Assembly (NCBI RefSeq): GCF_019219095.1 | Contig: NZ_JAHUWH010000025.1 | Span: 1-57,365 of the forward strand | DNA length: 57,365 nt | From: Acidovorax sp. sic0104 | GTDB lineage: Bacteria > Pseudomonadota > Gammaproteobacteria > Burkholderiales > Burkholderiaceae_C | Direction of reading: 5' to 3' | Translations under genes and position numbers: made by a program | Notes under the pieces: model-generated | Databases searched by the model: none | What the model was told of the DNA's origin: nothing | What the model saw: the letters and a program-made list of their open reading frames with translations, nothing else | In this document: in pieces, positions 19,699-27,537 of the stretch | Layout: every line of letters starts with the position of its first letter | Position numbering within the stretch: the stretch's first letter is position 1

Positions 19699-19810
19699 CT
19701 GGAAAGGATCTGCACCTCGTTGGGTGCTTGGATGAATATGGTTGTAGGTAGAAAGTGTCTCCTCGGGCCCCTCGCTTGGCACACCGAAGCGCGCTTTCGA
19801 GTGCCGCAAC
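19699..19810 (-). ncRNA. Candidate small RNA ending at the terminator at 19672
   Basis: The only reason for the call is an isolated, strong minus-strand terminator with no gene upstream of it on that strand. The segment holds the hairpin GCACC/GGTGC (19712-19727). I find no convincing promoter, so the 5' end is a guess. It could instead stop antisense transcription from the amtB side. Confidence 0.25.
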
Positions 19811-19820
19811 TGTAACGGCC

Positions 19821-19835
19821 GCACCCCCATGGTGC
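19821..19835 (+). promoter_or_regulatory. NtrC-type enhancer site upstream of amtB
   Basis: GCACC-CCCAT-GGTGC matches the NtrC dyad GCACC-N5-GGTGC exactly. It is centred about 104 bases upstream of the start point predicted from the sigma-54 box, a normal enhancer distance. A second dyad, GCACC-N6-GGTGC at 19712-19727, has one extra spacer base and is less certain. Confidence 0.75.
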
Positions 19836-19905
19836 ATTGGGGGTTTCCCGCCCCCCTTTGCAGTGCATATCCAGGTTTTTTGCTCGTCTATATGGCATTT
19901 TCTGC

Positions 19906-19921
19906 TGGCATGGCTCGTGCA
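19906..19921 (+). promoter_or_regulatory. Sigma-54 promoter of amtB
   Basis: TGGCATGGCTCGTGCA carries the -24 GG (19907-19908) and -12 GC (19919-19920) with exactly ten bases between them, matching TGGCAYR-N4-TTGCW except one base. Transcription would start near 19932, about 24 bases before the ATG. Confidence 0.75.
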
Positions 19922-19955
19922 ATCCGCTTGTAACAATTTGCGAGAAGGAGCCTTC

Positions 19956-21314
19956 ATGCAGGGAGTCGTGTACCGGGTCGTGGCAGCGGTGTTGTTGTGC
20001 CTGGGGCTGTGTGGCGCTGCGCTTGCGCAGGGCACGCAGCAGGACGCCGGGGCTTCCGGCGCGGCACCGGCGCCCCTGCGGCCTGTGATGGTGGCGCAGG
20101 ACACGGTGAACGCAGCGCACACCGGATGGATGATGACCTCGACCGCGCTGGTGTTGCTCATGACGTTGCCGGGTGTGGCACTGTTCTATGCCGGCATGGT
20201 GCGAAAGAAGAACGTGCTGAATACCATGGCCAGCGTGGTGGCCATCGCGGCGCTGGTCAGCCTGTGGTGGTTCGCTGCGGGCTACTCGCTGGCCTTCACA
20301 CCGGGCAGCCCCTGGCTGGGCGGGTGGGACCGCGCTGGCTTCACGGGGCTGGACTTCGACCTGGCGGGCGGCAAGCTTGCGGTGAGCCACGTGGCGCCGC
20401 ACATTCCCGAATCGGTGTACGCGATGTTCCAGCTCAGTTTCGCCATCATCACCGCCGCGCTGCTGGTGGGAGCCCTGGTCGAGCGCATGCGGTTCTCTGC
20501 GCTGCTCATCTTTGTCAGCCTGTGGACGTTGGTGGTTTACGCGCCGGTGGCTCACTGGGTGTGGGAGCCCGGAGGCTGGCTGGCGCGCATGGGGGCGCTG
20601 GACTTCGCTGGTGGCTCGGTGGTCCACGTGAACGCGGGCGTCGCGGGGCTCGTCTGCGCGTGGTTCCTGGGGCGCCGCACGGGCTATGGGCGCGAGCCGT
20701 TCGAGCCCTACAGCCTGGGGCTCACGATGGCGGGCGCTGGCATGCTGTGGGTGGGCTGGTTCGGCTTCAATGCGGGCTCTGCCGTGGCTGCCGATGGCCG
20801 CGCCGGGCTGGCGATGGCGGTCACGCATATCGCGGCGGCAGCGGGCGCCTTGTCGTGGATGGTGGGCGAATGGATCGTGCGTGGCCGCCCCTCGCTGCTG
20901 GGGCTGTGCTCGGGGCTGGTCGCAGGGCTGGTGGCGATTACCCCGGCGGCGGGTTTCGTCACGCTGCGCTCGGCCTTGGTGATCGGGCTGGTGGCAGGCC
21001 TGGCCTGCTATTGGGGTGCCACGGGGCTCAAGCGCCTGCTGCGTGCCGATGATTCGCTGGACGTGTTCGGCGTGCATGGCGTGGGCGGCATTGTGGGTTC
21101 GCTGCTGACAGGCGTGCTGGCCAGTCCCACGGTGGGCGGCGTCTCGGGCAGCCTGCTCACCCAGGCCATCGGCGTGGGTGCCGTGATGGGCTACAGCCTG
21201 GTGGCGACGGCGGTGCTGCTGTGGATCACCAACTTCGTGGTCGGCCTGCGGGTGGACGAGCAGAGCGAGCAGACGGGCCTGGACATTGCGCAGCACCGTG
21301 AGCGGCTGGGGTAG
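19956..21314 (+). CDS. amtB: Ammonium transporter AmtB
   Basis: AmtB conducts ammonia/ammonium across the inner membrane under nitrogen limitation. The 452-residue protein has a cleavable signal peptide (to about ALA, residue 24) and eleven membrane segments. The pore twin histidines lie in GGSVVHVNAGVAGL and LDVFGVHGVGGIVG; GWFGFNAGSAVA is also typical. AGAAGGAG precedes the ATG. A sigma-54 promoter and an NtrC-type site show nitrogen control. The usual partner glnK is not adjacent. A family 1 repeat follows the stop. Confidence 0.95.
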   Translation: MQGVVYRVVAAVLLCLGLCGAALAQGTQQDAGASGAAPAPLRPVMVAQDTVNAAHTGWMMTSTALVLLMTLPGVALFYAGMVRKKNVLNTMASVVAIAALVSLWWFAAGYSLAFTPGSPWLGGWDRAGFTGLDFDLAGGKLAVSHVAPHIPESVYAMFQLSFAIITAALLVGALVERMRFSALLIFVSLWTLVVYAPVAHWVWEPGGWLARMGALDFAGGSVVHVNAGVAGLVCAWFLGRRTGYGREPFEPYSLGLTMAGAGMLWVGWFGFNAGSAVAADGRAGLAMAVTHIAAAAGALSWMVGEWIVRGRPSLLGLCSGLVAGLVAITPAAGFVTLRSALVIGLVAGLACYWGATGLKRLLRADDSLDVFGVHGVGGIVGSLLTGVLASPTVGGVSGSLLTQAIGVGAVMGYSLVATAVLLWITNFVVGLRVDEQSEQTGLDIAQHRERLG

Positions 21315-21425
21315 ACATGGCTCCCCCTGGGTCGCCTGCGGCGCCTTCCCCCAGAGGGGGACGCCACCGGTGGCCTGGCGGAGCCAGTTCCACGGTGGCC
21401 CTGGCTTGGGCAGCGCGTGTTCAGC
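21315..21425 (+). repeat. Family 1 repeat, copy 6 (after amtB)
   Basis: It starts ten bases after the amtB stop with CCCCCTGGGTCGCCTGCGGC, then CTTCCCCCAGAGGGGGACGC and the core stem GCCACCGGTGG / CTGGC-GGA-GCCAG / CCACGGTGGC. This is the shortest complete copy and a good model for the family. Confidence 0.87.
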
Positions 21426-21511
21426 GGCCGTGGGGATTGCGCACTATCGAGGTCTCAAACTGCCAGACGGTTTCCTGAATGACGGGGCCTCATAGCTTTC
21501 AAGGAGCGACC

Positions 21512-21844
21512 ATGCCTGATTCCGACAAGCTGGCCATTGCCGCCCATCTGCACGTGCTGCTGCGCCGCAAGACGGGGCGTGTGACGGACACCGAGTGGAT
21601 GGCCGTGAATGCGGACTACGCGGCGGAGGTGGTGCGCTTTGCGCGCCAGCGCGCGCAGGAAGACGGCGTGCCTGAGCTGGCCGACTGGGCTGACCGGCTG
21701 GACCATGCCATGCACGCGGTGGCGCCGCCAGCAGCGCGGCGGCCGCTGCTTGATGTGGCAACCCAGGCAGTGCGCCAGCGGGCCGTGCCTGCGGCGCCCG
21801 AGCCGGTGCCTGAAGCGCCGCGTTATGTGGGCGGCATCCGCTGA
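21512..21844 (+). CDS. Conserved hypothetical protein (110 aa)
   Basis: A small soluble protein preceded by a strong AAGGAG seven bases before the ATG, which decides the start. The N-terminal 70 residues are predicted helical (HLHVLLRRKTGRVTDTEWMA, YAAEVVRFARQRAQ) and the C-terminal 40 are Pro/Ala-rich. No cysteine, signal peptide or membrane segment. I do not recognise the family. It stands alone between amtB and a convergent monooxygenase-like gene. Confidence 0.7.
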   Translation: MPDSDKLAIAAHLHVLLRRKTGRVTDTEWMAVNADYAAEVVRFARQRAQEDGVPELADWADRLDHAMHAVAPPAARRPLLDVATQAVRQRAVPAAPEPVPEAPRYVGGIR

Positions 21845-21868
21845 GGCCGCGCCGGCGCCGGGCCGTGC

Positions 21869-22219
21869 TCAGTGCGCGGGTGCGCCGCCGGCAAACAGGG
21901 CGGCGGTGGGCAGTAGGCCGGTGAGCTTGTCGTCGCCGTAGGTGCGCAGCACCTGCGAGACCACCACCTGGTAGCCGTCGAGCCACTGCGCCTGTGCGGC
22001 CTTGGCCTCCAGATGGGCAGGGTGGCGCATCAGCGCCTGCAGGGCGTCGAGCGACCGCCAGTAGTACACGTTGGAGACGAGGCCGCGCGCGGTGTCGTCC
22101 CACGCTTCTTCGCCCAGATAACCATCGATGGAGCGGGCCGCCGTGGCAATCACCTGGTCCAGTCGATGGAAGGCATCGTCGAACTGTTTGGTGGCAAAGA
22201 TGAAGGTGGAGGAGTACAT
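21869..22219 (-). CDS. ABM-like (antibiotic biosynthesis monooxygenase fold) protein
   Basis: This 116-residue protein fits the dimeric alpha+beta barrel ABM/EthD fold: an N-terminal strand MYSSTFIFATKQFDDAFHRL, a loop GYLGEEAW and the family-like NVYYWRSLDALQALMRHPAHLEAK. Such proteins are small oxygenases or stress-linked proteins; the substrate is not known. It is followed on the other strand by the end of the 110-aa gene and lies next to the GMC oxidoreductase gene on the same strand. Confidence 0.75.
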   Translation of the reverse strand: MYSSTFIFATKQFDDAFHRLDQVIATAARSIDGYLGEEAWDDTARGLVSNVYYWRSLDALQALMRHPAHLEAKAAQAQWLDGYQVVVSQVLRTYGDDKLTGLLPTAALFAGGAPAH

Positions 22220-22281
22220 GGGGCGCGATGGTAATCACATCGCGGCCCCGCCGACACCCTGCATGTCCGTGGCCCGGCCCG

Positions 22282-23982
22282 TCACGCCGCTTGGCGGGCC
22301 TTCACGATCCACTCCGCCGCCTTCTCGGCCAGCATCAGCGTGGGCGAGTTGGTGTTGCCGCTGGTGATGGTGGGCATGGCGCCTGCGTCCACCACGCGCA
22401 GGCCGGCCACCACGGCGCTCGGGCCTCTGCCGGGGTCGCGCACGCGCATCTGCGGGTCCAGCACGGCCATCGGGTCGCCGTCCCGCCCCATCTTGGTGGT
22501 GCCCACGGGGTGGAAGATGGTGGTGGCGATGTCGCCGGCCAGGCGGGCCAGGTCTTCGTCACTCTCGAACTGCACGCCGGGCTTCCATTCCTCGGGCTTG
22601 TATGGGGCCAGCGCGGGCTGGGCCACGATGCGGCGCGTGACGCGCAGGCTGTCGGCGGCCACCTGGCGGTCTTCGGGCGTGGAGAGGTAGTTGGGCGCGA
22701 TGGCCGGCGCGGCCTTGAAGTCGGGTGCCTTGATGTTGACGGTGCCGCGGCTCGTGGGGTTGAGGTTGCACACGCTGGCCGTGAACGCCGGGAAGCTGTG
22801 CAGCGGCTCGCCGAAGGCGTCGAGCGACAGCGGCTGCACGTGGTATTCGATGTTGGGATAGGGCTGGCTCGCGCTGCTGCGCGTGAAGGCGCCCAGCTGC
22901 GATGGCGCCATGCTCATGGGGCCGCTGCGCTTCATCGCGTATTCCAGGCCGATCTTGGCCTTGCCCCAGAGCGAGCCGGCCATCGCATTGAGCGTGGGCA
23001 CACCGTTGACCTTGAACACCGCGCGGATCTGCAGGTGGTCCTGCAGGTTGGCGCCCACGCCGGGCAGGTCGACCGCCACATCGATGCCGTGCTGGCGCAG
23101 CAGTGCGGCAGGGCCGATGCCCGACAGCTGCAGCAGCTGCGGCGAATTGACGGCGCCCGCGCTGAGGATGACTTCGCCCGTGGCGTGGGCCGTGACCATC
23201 TCGTGGCCGTCCCACACCTGCACGCCGGTGCAGCGCCGGCTGCCGTCAGGCTGCGTCTCGATGACGAGCTTGGCGGCCTGCGCGCTGGTCCACATCTCGA
23301 AGTTGGGCCGGCCGTAGCAGGTGGGGCGCAGGAAGGCCTTGGCCGTGTTCCAGCGCCAGCCGCTTTTCTGGTTGACCTCGAAGTAGCCCACGCCTTCGTT
23401 GCTGCCGCCGTTGAAATCATCGGTGGCCGGTATGCCAGCCTGCTGCGCGGCCTGGGCGAAGGCGTCCAGCACGTCCCAGCGCAGGCGCTGTTTTTCCACC
23501 CGCCATTCGCCCGTGCTGCCGGTGGATTTGTTGCCGTGCAGGCGCTTGAAGTTCTCGTTCACGCCGCCGGGCTGGTCCAGGCGCCAGTGGTCTTCGTGGC
23601 GGCGGAAGTAGGGCAGGGCATTGTCCCAGCGCCAGCCGGCGTCGCCCGTCAGCTCGGCCCACTGGTCGTAGTCGCGCGCCTGACCTCGCATGTAGATCAT
23701 GCCGTTGATGCTGCTGCAGCCACCCAGGGTCTTGCCGCGTGGGTAGCGCAGTGTGCGGCCGTTCAGGCCCGCGTCGGGCTCGGTGTTGTAGAGCCAGTCG
23801 GTGCGCGGGTTGCCGATGCAGTACAGGTAGCCCACGGGGATGTGGATCCAGTGGTAGTCGTCCTTGCGGCCGGCTTCGATCAGCAGCACACGGTAGCGGC
23901 CGTCGGCGCTCAGTCGGTTGGCGAGCAGGGCGCCGGCGGTGCCGCCGCCGATGATGATGGTGTCAAACGTGGTGTCGCTCAT
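22282..23982 (-). CDS. GMC-family FAD-dependent oxidoreductase (choline/alcohol dehydrogenase-like)
   Basis: This 566-residue flavoprotein oxidises an alcohol, with FAD bound at IIIGGGTAGALLANRL (residues 8-23). GMC signatures are visible: RGKTLGGCSSINGMIYMRG, GEVILSAGAVNSPQLLQLSGIG and the C-terminal catalytic region IFHPVGTTKMG with later TSGNTNSPTLMLAEKAA. It resembles BetA/AlkJ dehydrogenases, but no betaine genes lie nearby. No signal peptide, so it is cytoplasmic or membrane-associated. No clear ribosome-binding site precedes the ATG. Confidence 0.92.
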   Translation of the reverse strand: MSDTTFDTIIIGGGTAGALLANRLSADGRYRVLLIEAGRKDDYHWIHIPVGYLYCIGNPRTDWLYNTEPDAGLNGRTLRYPRGKTLGGCSSINGMIYMRGQARDYDQWAELTGDAGWRWDNALPYFRRHEDHWRLDQPGGVNENFKRLHGNKSTGSTGEWRVEKQRLRWDVLDAFAQAAQQAGIPATDDFNGGSNEGVGYFEVNQKSGWRWNTAKAFLRPTCYGRPNFEMWTSAQAAKLVIETQPDGSRRCTGVQVWDGHEMVTAHATGEVILSAGAVNSPQLLQLSGIGPAALLRQHGIDVAVDLPGVGANLQDHLQIRAVFKVNGVPTLNAMAGSLWGKAKIGLEYAMKRSGPMSMAPSQLGAFTRSSASQPYPNIEYHVQPLSLDAFGEPLHSFPAFTASVCNLNPTSRGTVNIKAPDFKAAPAIAPNYLSTPEDRQVAADSLRVTRRIVAQPALAPYKPEEWKPGVQFESDEDLARLAGDIATTIFHPVGTTKMGRDGDPMAVLDPQMRVRDPGRGPSAVVAGLRVVDAGAMPTITSGNTNSPTLMLAEKAAEWIVKARQAA

Positions 23983-24085
23983 GGGCAGGGCAGATCGGGT
24001 CAGGGCCGCAGGCGTTGCGGTGCGGTGGGTGGTCGGTGCGCCATTGTGCGGATCGCACATGCCGTGTCGATAGGGGTCCTGCCTA

Positions 24086-24120
24086 TTGCTATTGTTTGAA
24101 TAGCTATAAAGTGTTCGTGG
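24086..24120 (+). repeat. Family 2 element, copy D (half copy)
   Basis: TTGCTATTGTTTGAATAGCTAT matches the left half of the family; the GCGCTT hairpin is degraded to AAAGTGTTCG. It sits between the divergent GMC oxidoreductase and MCE-permease genes, inside the likely promoter region. Confidence 0.6.
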
Positions 24121-24279
24121 CTGGGCGGTGCAGGGTTGTTTGATATTAATTTCACACGCTGGCAGGTGGCATGCGCCCGCCGCCGCGTCCCTGGCGGGCG
24201 CCAATCCTACGCGCTGCGGGTGCGTGGCTCCGCTACCATGCACGCTCCCTTTGCCTCTTGGCGCCCGTTCGCCCTCCCC

Positions 24280-25407
24280 ATGCCCGACCACGCACCTCGC
24301 ATCGTTCGCACCGACACGCCCCAGGGCGTGAGTGCGCAACTGCATGGGCGCTGGGGTGCGGCCGAGCTGGGCACCCGCGGGCAATGGGAGGCCGTCTCCG
24401 AGCAGCTGCGGGCCAGCCCTGCAGCGCCCGGGCTGGGTTGGGACCTGACGCAGTTGCAGTGGCTGGACCACGTCGGCGCGCAGCTGGTGTGGAACCACTG
24501 GCAGCGCGCCTGGCCCGCGCAGTTGGCCTGCACCGACGGCCAGCGCGACATGCTCGAGCGCGTGGCGCAGTTCACCACCAGCACCGCGCCTGCGCGCGAG
24601 CCGTGGCGGCTGGCCGAGCAGGTGGACCATCTGGGCGTGCTCGTGCTCCATGGTCTGAGCCATGCGCGCCACATGCTGGAGATGGTGGGCCAGCTGGTGC
24701 TGGACATCGCTCGCCTGCTGCGCGCGCCCAGCCGGGGGCCCTGGCGCGACGTGTCGGGCCACCTCTACCGCATGGGCGCCACGGCGCTGCCGATCACGGC
24801 GCTGGTGGGGTTTCTCATCGGCGTGGTGCTGGCTTACCTCATGAGCCTGCAGCTGCGCCAGTTCGGCGCCGAGTCGTTCATCGTCAACATCCTCGGGATC
24901 TCGCTGATCCGCGAGCTGGGGCCCATGCTGGCCGCCATCCTGGTGGCGGGCCGCTCGGGCTCGGCCATCACGGCGCAGATCGGCGTGATGCGCGTGACCG
25001 AAGAGCTCGACGCGATGCGCGTGATGGGCATCCCGCACGGCTTTCGGCTGGTGATGCCACGCACGCTGGCGCTGGCGATTGCGATGCCGCTCATCAGCGT
25101 GTGGACCACCTTGGCCGCGCTGGCCGGCGGCATGCTGGCGGCCGACCTGGCCATGGACATCTCGCCTGCGTATTTCGTGCAGGCGCTGCCCGCCGCCGTG
25201 AAGGTGGGCAACCTGGGGCTCGCCATGGCCAAGTCGGTGGTGTTTGGCGCGGGCATCGCCCTCGTGGGATGCCACTGGGGCCTGCGCGTCAAGCCCAACA
25301 CCCAGAGCCTGGGCGAAGGCACCACGGCATCGGTGGTCACCTCGATCACCATGGTCATCATCGTGGATGCGCTGTTTGCCATCGCTTTCAAGAATATTGG
25401 GATATGA
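24280..25407 (+). CDS. MCE-type lipid ABC transporter permease with STAS domain (MlaE-like)
   Basis: The 375-residue protein fuses an N-terminal STAS-like domain (about 1-120, with WDLTQLQWLDHVGAQLVWNH) to an MlaE permease (about 165-375). Permease signatures are GFLIGVVLAYLMSLQLRQFGAE, ISLIRELGPMLAAILVAGRSGSA and MRVTEELDAMRVMG. The STAS domain elsewhere is a separate protein, MlaB. It probably moves phospholipid between inner and outer membranes with the ATPase and MCE protein encoded downstream. The start is uncertain: ATG 24238 and TTG 24136 are in frame, none with a clear ribosome site. Confidence 0.9.
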   Translation: MPDHAPRIVRTDTPQGVSAQLHGRWGAAELGTRGQWEAVSEQLRASPAAPGLGWDLTQLQWLDHVGAQLVWNHWQRAWPAQLACTDGQRDMLERVAQFTTSTAPAREPWRLAEQVDHLGVLVLHGLSHARHMLEMVGQLVLDIARLLRAPSRGPWRDVSGHLYRMGATALPITALVGFLIGVVLAYLMSLQLRQFGAESFIVNILGISLIRELGPMLAAILVAGRSGSAITAQIGVMRVTEELDAMRVMGIPHGFRLVMPRTLALAIAMPLISVWTTLAALAGGMLAADLAMDISPAYFVQALPAAVKVGNLGLAMAKSVVFGAGIALVGCHWGLRVKPNTQSLGEGTTASVVTSITMVIIVDALFAIAFKNIGI

Positions 25408-25605
25408 GCTCCCCCCTGAGTCGCACATCGCCCGGTGTTGCCGCCAGAGTCGGCAACTCTTCGGTGCCGTCCAAGCCTGCACTGGCAGGCTCGGAGCCGC
25501 GGCCCCTCAGCCCCCTGAGGGGGGACGCCACCCGTGGCCTGGCAGAGCCAGTTCCACGGTGGCACTGGTGTGGGGCGCGCCAGTGTCGTAGGTCGGCGAC
25601 GGTGC
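25408..25605 (+). repeat. Family 1 repeat, copy 7, long subtype (between MCE permease and ATPase genes)
   Basis: It starts after the permease stop with CCCCCCTGAGTCGC. An extra module follows (CCAAGCCTGC...GCAGGCTCGG hairpin, then GAGCCGCGGCCCCTCAGCCC), then the usual G-rich arm and core stem GCCACCCGTGG / CTGGC-AGA-GCCAG / CCACGGTGGC. It lies inside the MCE operon. Confidence 0.85.
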
Positions 25606-25627
25606 AATCGCAGTTGCGGGGGCTGCC

Positions 25628-26476
25628 ATGACTGAACGCATTGCCAAGCCGGAGCAGATCGCCGTGGCGCCGGGGGAGGCGCCGGTGGTGGATGTGCGCG
25701 GGCTGTGGAGCATCTTCGGCAAGGGCACGGAGGCGTTCACCGTGCACCAGGACCTGAACTTCAGCGTGCAGCGCGGCGAGATGCTGTCGCTGGTGGGTGG
25801 CTCGGGCACGGGCAAGACGGTGCTGCTGCGCCAAATCCTGGGCCTGGCCAAGCCGGCGCGCGGCACGGTGACGGTGCTGGGTCGGCCCGCGTCGGAGATG
25901 GGGCGCGAGGGCGCGGCCAGCCGTGTGGGCATGCTGTTCCAGCACGGGGCGCTGTTCTCGGCCTTCAACGTGCTCGACAACGTGGCGTTCGCGCTGCGCG
26001 AGCAGGGTACGCTGCCCGACGACCTGGTGCGCGACGCAGCGCTGGTCAAGCTGCAGATGGTGGGCCTCAAGCCCGAGCACGCCAGCCGCATGCCGGCCGA
26101 CCTGTCCGGCGGCATGGTCAAGCGTGTGGCGCTGGCGCGCGCGCTCATCATGGACCCGCCGCTCTTGCTGCTCGACGAGCCCACGGCGGGGCTGGACCCG
26201 AGCAGCTCCGACGACTTCTGCGCGTTGCTGCGCGAGTTGCGCGCGGCGCTGGGGCTCACGGTGGTGATGGTCACGCACGACCTGGACACGCTGTTCGCGC
26301 TCAGCACCCGCGTGGCCGTGCTGGCCGACAAGAAGGTCATCGTCACCGGCCCGCCCCACGAGGTCGCATATTTCAAGCACCCGTTCATCGAGCACTTCTT
26401 CCTGGGCGAACGCGGCCAGCGGGCGATGGCGCCGGTGCAGGCCCCCGCAGCCCAGCCAGACAAGGAACACACCTGA
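25628..26476 (+). CDS. MCE-type lipid ABC transporter ATPase (MlaF-like)
   Basis: This 282-residue ATPase energises the MlaE-type permease. Visible are Walker A GGSGTGKT, Q-loop MLFQHGALFSAF, signature LSGGMVKR (the MVKR form is typical of MCE-system ATPases), Walker B LLLLDEPTAGLDP and the His switch VMVTHDLD. Its stop overlaps the start of the MCE gene (TGATG), so they are translationally coupled. It is separated from its permease gene by a 198-base family 1 repeat. Confidence 0.95.
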   Translation: MTERIAKPEQIAVAPGEAPVVDVRGLWSIFGKGTEAFTVHQDLNFSVQRGEMLSLVGGSGTGKTVLLRQILGLAKPARGTVTVLGRPASEMGREGAASRVGMLFQHGALFSAFNVLDNVAFALREQGTLPDDLVRDAALVKLQMVGLKPEHASRMPADLSGGMVKRVALARALIMDPPLLLLDEPTAGLDPSSSDDFCALLRELRAALGLTVVMVTHDLDTLFALSTRVAVLADKKVIVTGPPHEVAYFKHPFIEHFFLGERGQRAMAPVQAPAAQPDKEHT

Positions 26477-27441
26477 TGGAAAACAAATCCCACGCGCTTG
26501 CCGCAGGCATCTTCGTGCTGGTGGTGGCCGCCATGCTGGCCGGCCTGGCCGTCTGGCTCACGCGCGACAGCGCCAACTACGAGCAGTACGAGCTGTCCAC
26601 CAAGGACGGCGTCGGCGGCCTGCAGCCGCAGGCGGCCGTGCGCTACAAGGGCGTGGCCGTGGGCAAGGTCACCCGCATCGGGTTCGACCCGCAGGTCAAC
26701 GGCAACGTGCTGATCCGCATCGCCGTGAACGAGCAGGCGCCCATCAGCCCCACGACCTTCGCGGTGCTGGGCTATCAGGGCGTGACGGGTCTTGCCCACA
26801 TCCTGCTGGACGACGCCGAGAAGCCTTATCCCGAGCTCCCCCCGGGGCCCAGCGGTCTGCCGCGCCTGCCCATCAAGGCATCGCCCTTCGGCAAGCTGGC
26901 CGAGCAGGCGCCCGCCATCCTGGGCCAGGTCGAGGAGGCCACGCGCCGGGTGAACCAGGTGCTTTCCGACAGCAACCAGCAAAAACTCTCCGAGGCGATT
27001 GGCAACATCGCCCTGGCCGCCGGCAGTGTGAACGCGCTGACCCAGCGGCTCGACGCCACCGTGGCGCAACGCCTGGACCCTGCCCTGGCGTCGATACCGC
27101 CCCTGGCCAGCGATGCCCGCAAGACCCTGCAATCGCTGCAGGAAGCGGGGGCCAGCGTCTCGTCGCTGGCGGCCGACGTGAGCAAGACCACCCAGCGCCT
27201 GGGCGCCGACGGCGGGCCCATCGACCAGATCACCATCGGCACGCAGTCGCTCGCGCGCGCCGCCGACCAGTTCAGCACCACCACGCTGCCACGCCTGAAC
27301 CGCGCGGCCGACGACACATCGCGCGCCGCACGTCAGTTGAGCCGCACCGCGGGCGGCGTGTCGGACAACCCGCAACTGTTCATCTACGGCTCTGGACGCG
27401 TCCCGCCCGGCCCGGGTGAAGCGGGGTTCAGCCCCCGCTGA
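26476..27441 (+). CDS. MCE-domain substrate-binding protein (MlaD/PqiB-like)
   Basis: The 321-residue protein has one N-terminal membrane anchor (about residues 7-28, ALAAGIFVLVVAAMLAGLAV), a single MCE domain (about 35-110, with GLQPQAAVRYKGVAVGKV and GYQGVTGLAHILL) and a long helical C-terminal region (about 150-310) rich in Ala/Gln/Ser heptads. It is expected to form a periplasmic hexamer channel for lipids. Overlaps the ATPase stop by one base. Its TGA is also the TGA of a truncated family 1 repeat. Confidence 0.93.
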   Translation: MENKSHALAAGIFVLVVAAMLAGLAVWLTRDSANYEQYELSTKDGVGGLQPQAAVRYKGVAVGKVTRIGFDPQVNGNVLIRIAVNEQAPISPTTFAVLGYQGVTGLAHILLDDAEKPYPELPPGPSGLPRLPIKASPFGKLAEQAPAILGQVEEATRRVNQVLSDSNQQKLSEAIGNIALAAGSVNALTQRLDATVAQRLDPALASIPPLASDARKTLQSLQEAGASVSSLAADVSKTTQRLGADGGPIDQITIGTQSLARAADQFSTTTLPRLNRAADDTSRAARQLSRTAGGVSDNPQLFIYGSGRVPPGPGEAGFSPR

Positions 27442-27475
27442 GTCGCCTGCGGCGCCTTCCGGGTGCACTGGCAAA
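27439..27475 (+). repeat. Family 1 repeat, copy 8 (truncated, at the stop of the MCE gene)
   Basis: CTGAGTCGCCTGCGGCGCCTTCC, then GGGTGCACTGG; the G-rich arm and core hairpin are deleted. The TGA inside CTGAG is the stop codon of the MCE gene itself. Confidence 0.65.
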
Positions 27476-27537
27476 GGGGCCGTGCCGATTGCTGAGTCTG
27501 TGCCCTGCACCGGCGCAATGAATACAGAGGAATGGAT

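Larger units (their letters stand above)
19590..19955. other. Intergenic control region between TauE-type gene and amtB
   Basis: This 366-base gap separates the divergent yfcA-type and amtB genes. It contains a minus-strand intrinsic terminator (19672-19698), two GCACC...GGTGC dyads, and a sigma-54 promoter just ahead of amtB. No coding frame is supported. The terminator points away from amtB, implying a minus-strand transcript begins inside this region. Confidence 0.6.

Noticed and set aside
22228..24099. 623-codon plus-strand frame opposite the GMC oxidoreductase
   Set aside because: A shadow of the minus-strand gene, which carries FAD and GMC motifs. The plus-strand translation is His/Gly/Val-rich without a known domain.
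22282..25482. 1066-codon minus-strand extension of the GMC gene
   Set aside because: It runs opposite the MCE permease with low-complexity sequence. The FAD motif eight residues after ATG 23982 marks the real start.
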